Of a stretch of DNA of 17,478 nucleotides, positions 12,653 to 17,478 are shown one piece after another. Position numbers and translations under genes: made by a program. The stretch covers positions 1 through 17,478 of the forward strand of contig DESS01000168.1 of assembly GCA_002361335.1 (NCBI GenBank), in the 5' to 3' direction. How positions within the stretch are numbered: the stretch's first letter is position 1; each line of letters starts with the position of its first letter. This stretch comes from Richelia sp. UBA3308 (GTDB taxonomy: Bacteria; Cyanobacteriota; Cyanobacteriia; Cyanobacteriales; Nostocaceae). The notes beneath the pieces are model-generated. The model was given only the letters and a program-made list of their open reading frames with translations, had not been told where the DNA came from and ran no database searches.

Positions 12653-13953
12653 TTAAAATGACGATTGTAACCCCAGGGTCAATTGCCAATCAGTTTCTAA
12701 TTGAGGTCCATCTAAAGAGCGGTAAATAGGTAATTCAAACTCCATTGCCAAACGAGAGCCTTGTAAATTACCTTTGGGAGCATATAGATTGACACCAAAT
12801 CCGACATTAACTTGAGTACCGCTTCTTCTGTCAGGATCGGCAGTAGGAATCATCATTGGATTTAGGCGATCGTCCGCTCCATCAATATCTCCCCAAGTTG
12901 TACCAGTTAATCGTAGTGAGGTACCCAACCAATCCGTCCAATTACGAGCAATCCAACCTGATAGCTGATATTTATTACCGAGACGATAACCATTATCATT
13001 TTTACCCAATCTGAGTGTTGTTAAAGCTTGCGCTCCCCAAGAACCTTCTTCTGATTGACCTAAATAAGTAATTCCTGGTAGCAAATCAAAAGTACCCGAA
13101 CCAATTTGCATGGGATAAGGAAGTATCACATCATCACCTGCGGGAGTGTCGTCTCTTTCATTAATTGAGCCTGTGGGAAAACTAACCCCAAGGTTTAAAT
13201 GTACTCGCTGTTTATTGCGATCGTGAATTTTATATAGCGCTGTAGTTTTGATATCGCCAAACCCTTCGGAATTTGTAGTGAAACGCCCACCCATACGGGT
13301 AAGATGCTCCATTTCTTTAGAAACATAAGGTACCATCGCCATCAGAGTGACATCATCGCTAACTGCGTACATCGCCCCAAACATATGCATTTCCATAGTC
13401 ATATCTACAGGAGTAACCATAAAATCCTGTAATACTTCACTTTCGCTCAGACTATCTGTACCATCCCGATTACCGTCCATATTCATAAACATATAGCGGT
13501 AGGAGAACATAAATCTCCCATTACTCCAATAGGTGCGTGTCCATCCGCACGAGCTGCAGACCATTTATTAGGATCGCTGTTATGTTCCCTATCTGCAATT
13601 AATAATTTACTACTGTCTGAATTTTCAGTTAAGGATTGATTGGGGAAATATTCTGGAGATTTATTTAAACTTGTGTTTAAACTTTGTTGATTTAAATCTA
13701 AGTCAGCAGCCGAAGTAGAAATTACTAATTTTTTTTGAGTTTTGATTGGAGACTGTTTTAGTAACTGTTTAGATTGAATTAACTTCTCAACGACACTGGG
13801 TTGATTGATTTTTTTGTCCGCTTCTATACTTGATTTTTTAATATCAGTTTTAGGTTTAGGGCTTGATTCCGGTATAGTTTCTGCAATAGCTGCTAATGGA
13901 CTAAAAATAATACTAATGATAGTCAAACTACATTGATAATAATTTAGCTTCAA
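12653..13953 (-). pseudogene. Outer-membrane beta-barrel protein broken by a frameshift
   Basis: Two overlapping minus-strand frames make one gene. The first (13953 to about 13513) has a signal peptide ending near AIA, a Ser/Lys/Gln-rich linker of about 110 residues and ADGHAPIGVMGD. The second (13513-12653) continues with FMFSYRYMFMNMDGNRDGT and the rest of a barrel ending LETDWQLTLGLQSSF. I recognise a transporter-like outer-membrane family, often near copper genes, in which ADGHAPIGVMGD is followed by a short His-rich HxHxxGE segment before MFSYRYM. That segment is absent here and the frame slips by -1, consistent with a deletion of about 22 bases. With correction the product would be about 433 residues. 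Either a genuine pseudogene or an assembly error; the second frame has no plausible ribosome-binding site. Confidence 0.75.
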
Positions 13954-14169
13954 AATTTTAACCTCTATTACTTAGTAATCAATTTAACAGTTAAATATAG
14001 TATCAAATCAAAAATATATTTAACAAAAGACGGCTTGTCAAACTTATTTTTTAATAACACAATAATACAAAATCTTTTTATGATAAGAATAATTGTTATT
14101 TAATCAACATATTTTTAATTATTTTTATTTGTAAATAGAAATAGATATTAATGCTTACAAAATAATATT

Positions 14170-14300
14170 TATAGCGCTTTTCGGTTGAGTCCAACACAGT
14201 TAAAACCTCACCCTGTCCTGTCGGACATCCCTCTCCTTAGTAAGGAGAGGGAACGAGGGTGAGGTAAAATTTGTATTCCATTCAACTGAAATCCGCTATA
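14170..14300. mobile_element. MITE-like 131-bp element with terminal inverted repeats
   Basis: The ends TATAGCGCTTTTCGGTTGAGT (14170-14190, one base over the shown core) and the complement of 14280-14300 agree at 17 of 21 positions. Inside lies a nested foldback: ACCTCACCCT at 14205-14214 with AGGGTGAGGT at 14256-14265, and the perfect 23-base palindrome 14229-14251 built on CCCTCTCCTTA. It contains no coding sequence. The size, terminal repeats and fully foldable interior fit a non-autonomous miniature element. The parent transposase cannot be named, and no target-site duplication is clear. Confidence 0.6.
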
Positions 14301-14370
14301 TTTACGAAATAAGTTTACAAAAAAAAAGTATTAAAACCGATACAAATTTAAATAATTATCTTTTCAAAAT

Positions 14371-14402
14371 AAAAAGCCCGGTATTTTTAAAAAACCGGGC
14401 TT
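14371..14402 (-). terminator. Rho-independent terminator of the L,D-transpeptidase gene
   Basis: AAGCCCGGT at 14374-14382 pairs perfectly with ACCGGGCTT at 14394-14402 around an 11-base A/T loop. Read on the minus strand the stem is followed at once by TTTTTATTTT. It lies 134 bases after the transpeptidase stop. The rest of 13954-14536 is AT-rich DNA with the MITE-like element and no gene. Confidence 0.8.
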
Positions 14403-14536
14403 AGAGGATGTTTAATAAGTATTTTTTTACTATTAAGTAAGTCGGCACCAATAAACTGAAATATGTTACAGCTTGGGTAAATTGACTTCGACCAATTTTA
14501 TAAATTGAGAATCTCGTTTATTTATCGATTGAAATT

Positions 14537-15034
14537 TCACCGTTGTACAACAACTGTAGTTCCTACTGATGCCCAATTAAATAATCTTTTAGCGTGATTT
14601 GGTGCTACATTTACACAACCGTGACTAACTGGCGTACCAAACTTGTTATGCCAGTATGCGCCATGAATTCCATAACCACCTTGATAATACATAGTGTAGG
14701 GAACATTCGGTACGTCATAGCCTTCACCACGCATCCGAGTTTTCCTTAACTTTACATAAATGTTAAATACGCCAGTAGGGGTAGGAGTCGATCTTTTACC
14801 TGTGGAAACAATAACTCCAAAAATAGCTTTATTCCCTTGCCAAGCAATTAATCTTTGTTCTGATAAATCTACTTGAATCCAACGTTTATTTGATCTTTTC
14901 AACTGCTTAACTTTTTGCGTGTGATGTGCTTCTGCCTTTTCTGTAGTAATACTTATAAAAGTCGCCGACAGTGTTACACTAGCTACAAAAATTTTAAAAT
15001 AGCGGATATACTGAGCTAAACTTGGATTTTTCAT
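14537..15034 (-). CDS. Secreted L,D-transpeptidase (YkuD domain)
   Basis: A 165-residue periplasmic enzyme that forms 3-3 cross-links in peptidoglycan or attaches proteins to it. A signal peptide spans residues 1-36, with hydrophobic core FKIFVASVTLSATFIS and AEA-HH as the likely cleavage site. The YkuD domain follows: IQVDLSEQRLIAW opening, STGKRSTPTPTGVF, GIHG containing H124, and the catalytic SHGCVN with H138 and C140. All catalytic residues are present. There is no LysM or other wall-binding module, so it is a minimal form. I chose ATG at 15034, preceded by GAGAG; ATG at 15049 would add five residues without a ribosome-binding site. A good terminator lies downstream, so it is probably monocistronic. 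Confidence 0.92.
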   Translation of the reverse strand: MKNPSLAQYIRYFKIFVASVTLSATFISITTEKAEAHHTQKVKQLKRSNKRWIQVDLSEQRLIAWQGNKAIFGVIVSTGKRSTPTPTGVFNIYVKLRKTRMRGEGYDVPNVPYTMYYQGGYGIHGAYWHNKFGTPVSHGCVNVAPNHAKRLFNWASVGTTVVVQR

Positions 15035-15056
15035 GGTAAATACTCTCATCTATGAG

Positions 15057-15100
15057 CTTTTTTTGGTTTATTTTGGTTTATTTTGATTTATTTTATTTGA
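15057..15100. repeat. 10-base tandem repeat upstream of the transpeptidase
   Basis: TTTTGGTTTA-type units repeat about four times (GGTTTATTTT, GGTTTATTTT, GATTTATTTT, then TATTTGA) immediately upstream of the transpeptidase gene. On the minus strand this is an A/C-rich leader. It may include the promoter region or be simple slippage DNA. Confidence 0.55.
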
Positions 15101-15156
15101 TAGCTGTATTTAAAAAAATATTAATATTACAAGCTATGAATATCTCTTTTTTTATT

Positions 15157-15789
15157 CTACTTTATATTTTCAAGTAGAGTTTCTGCTTGTCGAGTTATTA
15201 AATGCCAATCTCCAGACATAATTAAATGTTTGGGAAATAACTCACTACTTAATCCTATGGCGATCGCACCGGATCGGATAAATTCTGATGCGTTTTCTAA
15301 AGTCACGCCTCCGGTTGGAATCAAGGGAATTTGTCCCAATGGTGCTTGCAAATTTTGGATATATCTGGTACCACCTACAGCTTGTATGGGAAAGACTTTG
15401 ACGCAGGTTGCACCCTGATTCCAAGCTGTAACAATTTCAGTCGGAGTTAGCGCTCCCGGTATAATTGGTATGTTTTGATTAACAGCTGCTTGAATTATAG
15501 AAATGTCTATATGGGGAGTAAATAGGAATTGTGCACCTGCCTGTATTGCTTGCTGCATTTGTGACAAATTTAGCAGTGTGCCCGTGCCAATGATACAGTT
15601 GGGTAATTCGGTGCGTAGTTGTTCGATTAGTTCGGCAGCTTGGTTGGTATTCCAAGTTATTTCGATTAACTGCATCCCGCCTGCTGCCACTGCTAAAGCC
15701 ATTTGTCGTGCTAAGTCTTTTTCCGAGGCACGAATTACAGCAATAGCGCGATGTTGTTTTAAAAGTTTTAACCATTGGGAATTGGGCAT
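15157..15789 (-). CDS. eda: Bifunctional KDPG/KHG aldolase
   Basis: The enzyme splits 2-keto-3-deoxy-6-phosphogluconate into pyruvate and glyceraldehyde-3-phosphate (Entner-Doudoroff pathway) and can act on 4-hydroxy-2-oxoglutarate. It is a class I TIM-barrel aldolase. With ATG at 15789 the protein has 210 residues: AIAVIRA, then LIEITWNT with the catalytic Glu (E43), GTGTLL, PGALTPTE, and CVKVFP with the Schiff-base lysine K131, then PTGGV. All key residues are present. Both candidate start codons (15789 and 15810) lie inside an ATTGGGC heptamer array, so the first residues MPNSQ are repeat-encoded. No ribosome-binding site is recognisable there. No other Entner-Doudoroff gene is in the window. 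Confidence 0.9.
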   Translation of the reverse strand: MPNSQWLKLLKQHRAIAVIRASEKDLARQMALAVAAGGMQLIEITWNTNQAAELIEQLRTELPNCIIGTGTLLNLSQMQQAIQAGAQFLFTPHIDISIIQAAVNQNIPIIPGALTPTEIVTAWNQGATCVKVFPIQAVGGTRYIQNLQAPLGQIPLIPTGGVTLENASEFIRSGAIAIGLSSELFPKHLIMSGDWHLITRQAETLLENIK

Positions 15790-15829
15790 TGGGCATTGGG
15801 AATTGGGCATTGGGCATTGGGCATTGGGC
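15774..15829. repeat. Heptamer STRR (ATTGGGC/ATTGGGA) overlapping the eda start
   Basis: Eight units of ATTGGGC or ATTGGGA run without interruption (CCCAAT-containing on the gene strand). This is a well-known Nostocales heptamer type. The array spans the N-terminal codons and possible starts of eda. It is followed by an extra isolated unit at about 15853 and a CACGT-CAC-ACGTG foldback near 15839-15851. Confidence 0.9.
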
Positions 15830-16282
15830 TACGCCCGCACGTCACACGTGAATGGGCATTGGAAGTTAGGAATTTAAAATTAAAGATATTTGATTTCAAA
15901 TTTCTTTGAAGAAAATTTATCGTTTACCCTGTATAAACCCGGTTTATCCTAATAACTGCGTCTCTAGGTTGATAATTTCTAAATCTGCTTGCATTATTTT
16001 TTTCTCGAAAAATAATCATTGTTAATCTATTGCAACAGGTTGGAAAGGACGAGCACATTTAAAACTGTTGAAATCCCACGAAATTAATACTTATTACCTT
16101 GATACCTTGATACTTTTGACGAACGCAAGCGCGGTACTAGGTTCCTTTATCTTCTGCTGTAGAGGGAAGATAAATGCAAAATTTCATTTTTTTTTTTGAA
16201 TTCAGTATTTATATATAGGATTTCTCTATATTGTGGATATCATATAAGTTCAGTTAAGCAATTGTAACAATTAAGTACTACT
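15830..16282. other. Intergenic region between eda and the WD40 gene
   Basis: No gene is seen. It contains small inverted repeats. One is ATAAACC-C-GGTTTAT at 15933-15947, an operator-sized palindrome. Another is TTTATCTTC at 16146-16154 against GAAGATAAA at 16166-16174, a nine-pair stem with an 11-base loop, with a T-run about 15 bases further on. The two genes diverge from it, so both promoters should lie here. Confidence 0.5.
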
Positions 16283-16314
16283 AGTTTTTAGTTTTTAGTT
16301 TTTAGTTTTTAGTT
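16283..16314 (+). repeat. Heptamer STRR (AGTTTTT) in the WD40 translation-initiation region
   Basis: Four exact AGTTTTT units and a partial fifth end three bases before the ATG at 16318. They occupy the whole region where a ribosome-binding site would be expected, and none is present. Copy-number change here would alter the leader of the WD40 mRNA. Confidence 0.85.
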
Positions 16315-16317
16315 AAA

Positions 16318-17418
16318 ATGATTCACCTTTCAATTTTTCAGAAAAGCTTTATAGCATCGGTTTTAACAGCAACAGTTCTTATCAGTGGAAGTCACTTAAC
16401 TGAGACTTTTGCTCAATCATCTCCAGTTGAAAACTCATCGTTCTCAAAATTTGCTCAAACTAAATCTAGTTTTACTTTAAAAGGACATATATGGGATATT
16501 GCAGCATTGGCTTTTAGCCCGGATGGACAAACTTTAATTAGCGGTAGTTATGACCATACAGTAAAACTATGGAATCTCAAAAATGGTAAACTTATTCGTA
16601 CCCTTGACGGACATAAAGACGGAGTAAACGACGTTATTATCAGTCCCGACGGACAACTATTTTTCACTGCTGGAGGAACAGCACAACCTAATACCAATAA
16701 GGTAATTAAGGTATGGAGTATGAAAACCAAAAAATTGAAAAGTACTCTGAAAGGACATTCTTTAGGAGTGACATCTTTGGCGATCGCTCCTGATGGTAAA
16801 ACTCTTGTCAGTGGTAGTTACGACAAAACAATTAAACTGTGGAATCCGCAAACAGGTGCATTAATTCGTACCTTAACTGGACATAAAAGCCCTGTACGTT
16901 CAGTTGCAATTAGCCCCGACGGCAAAACTCTCGCTAGCGGTGGTGGCTCTCTCAAAGATAATTCGGATAAAACAGTTAAATTATGGAATCTTCAAACAGG
17001 AAAATTAATTCGCACTATCGAGGGAAACACCAACATTATTAGCTTTATTGGCTTTACTGCCGACGGAAAATATTTAGTGAATGCCACAGATCGAAAAATT
17101 AATGTTTGGGATGTAAATAGTGGTAAATTAGTAAATAGTTTTAGGGTATCAGATATTGAAGGTGTGACTTCGGTAACTTTAGCAAACGATCGCAAAACCG
17201 TTGTCACAACCACATTAGATGGTGCGGTAACAATATGGGATTTAAATACGGGAAAAGCCATAAATAATTTAGTTAAAGCCGCCAACAATCCTCAAAACTA
17301 CGATCAAATTTATCCTACCAGTACCGCCTTTAGTCCCGACGGAAAAATTATTGCGATCGGTAATGGAGGTGGAGCTTATAATTCAACTTTTCCAATTAAA
17401 ATTCGACAAGTACCGTGA
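16318..17418 (+). CDS. Secreted WD40 beta-propeller protein
   Basis: The 366-residue protein has an N-terminal signal peptide (hydrophobic segment about 11-25, AQSS near 32-35 as the likely cleavage region), so it is probably periplasmic. About seven WD40 repeats follow from residue 50. Clear units begin TLKGHIWDIAALAFSPDG, then TLDGHKDGVNDVIISPDG, TLKGHSLGVTSLAIAPDG and TLTGHKSPVRSVAISPDG, each ending in a VKLWN/IKVW strand. The later blades are more degenerate (INVWDVN, VTIWDLN). Seven blades make one propeller, a protein-binding platform. No catalytic domain is fused, unlike many large cyanobacterial WD40 proteins. Partner unknown. The start lacks a ribosome-binding site because an AGTTTTT array occupies that position. 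Confidence 0.9.
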   Translation: MIHLSIFQKSFIASVLTATVLISGSHLTETFAQSSPVENSSFSKFAQTKSSFTLKGHIWDIAALAFSPDGQTLISGSYDHTVKLWNLKNGKLIRTLDGHKDGVNDVIISPDGQLFFTAGGTAQPNTNKVIKVWSMKTKKLKSTLKGHSLGVTSLAIAPDGKTLVSGSYDKTIKLWNPQTGALIRTLTGHKSPVRSVAISPDGKTLASGGGSLKDNSDKTVKLWNLQTGKLIRTIEGNTNIISFIGFTADGKYLVNATDRKINVWDVNSGKLVNSFRVSDIEGVTSVTLANDRKTVVTTTLDGAVTIWDLNTGKAINNLVKAANNPQNYDQIYPTSTAFSPDGKIIAIGNGGGAYNSTFPIKIRQVP

Positions 17419-17440
17419 AGAATTTTGGATTGAGAGTGAG

Positions 17441-17478
17441 TTGGAGCGTTGGAGCGTTGGAGCGTTGTTGGTTGGAGC
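17441..17478. repeat. 8-base tandem repeat after the WD40 gene
   Basis: TTGGAGCG occurs three times in direct succession (17441-17464), then TTG, TTGG and another TTGGAGC at the window edge. The array may continue beyond the window. Its repeat unit is eight, not seven, bases. Confidence 0.7.

Noticed and set aside
13505..13521. Programmed -1 ribosomal frameshift in the barrel gene
   Set aside because: No canonical slippery heptamer or following pseudoknot is visible; a deletion explains both the missing segment and the shift.
12653..13564. Separate intact outer-membrane gene starting at 13564
   Set aside because: It would have no signal peptide or ribosome-binding site, and the family's N-terminal motif lies in the overlapping frame upstream.
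15503..15877. Plus-strand open frame of 124 codons across eda
   Set aside because: It is antisense to an aldolase with all catalytic residues and runs into the heptamer array.
16992..17288. Minus-strand open frame of 98 codons within the WD40 gene
   Set aside because: It is a shadow of the regular WD40 repeat codons, with no family match or ribosome-binding site.

Overview
The window is chromosomal DNA of a filamentous, probably heterocyst-forming or Rivularia/Calothrix-like cyanobacterium. It is AT-rich and carries several copies of the HIP1 octamer GCGATCGC (for example near 519, 4067, 15259 and 16784). It has many heptanucleotide short tandem repeats (STRR) of the Nostocales kind. The proteins are of recognisably cyanobacterial families: a RexT/TrxA2 pair, an ABA4-like protein, and pentapeptide-repeat and WD40 proteins. 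The species cannot be fixed from the sequence alone.

Layout. 1-3203: thymidylate kinase gene tmk on the minus strand, split by a complete 2,395-bp group II intron (761-3155). The intron carries its own RT-maturase-HNH gene. It sits exactly between the Walker A lysine codon and the following Thr codon, so the enzyme exists only if the intron splices. 3204-4268: a thioredoxin gene divergent from an ArsR-family regulator with vicinal Cys40-Cys41, matching the RexT/TrxA2 peroxide-sensing pair of Anabaena. 4306-6054: a membrane protein with pentapeptide repeats at both ends, divergent from a phosphodiester glycosidase-family (NAGPA) protein. 6351-8079: a three-gene operon of two tandem paralogous von Willebrand A (MIDAS) proteins and a small charged coiled-coil protein with a duplicated 18-residue motif. 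8080-8441: debris, comprising foldback structures, a doubly truncated HxlR-family regulator remnant and a perfect 32-bp palindrome. 8442-10534: a 2TM-domain protein and a receiver-histidine kinase with a degenerate receiver. 10948-12424: an ABA4-like membrane protein divergent from a HAD-family hydrolase with a changed catalytic motif. 12653-13953: an outer-membrane barrel gene broken by a frameshift. 13954-14536: a 131-bp MITE-like element and a terminator. 14537-17418: an L,D-transpeptidase, a KDPG/KHG aldolase and a secreted WD40 protein.

The clearest theme is repeat and mobile DNA meeting gene edges. The stop codon of tmk, the start codon of the aldolase, the ribosome-binding region of the WD40 gene and the leader of the HAD gene all lie in or next to heptamer arrays of four different sequences. 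The most interesting candidates are the tmk intron in the P-loop codon and the vWA/vWA/motif-repeat operon. Redox regulation of trxA by RexT is the best-supported regulatory circuit. All gene assignments come from reading motifs by eye; no search was run.
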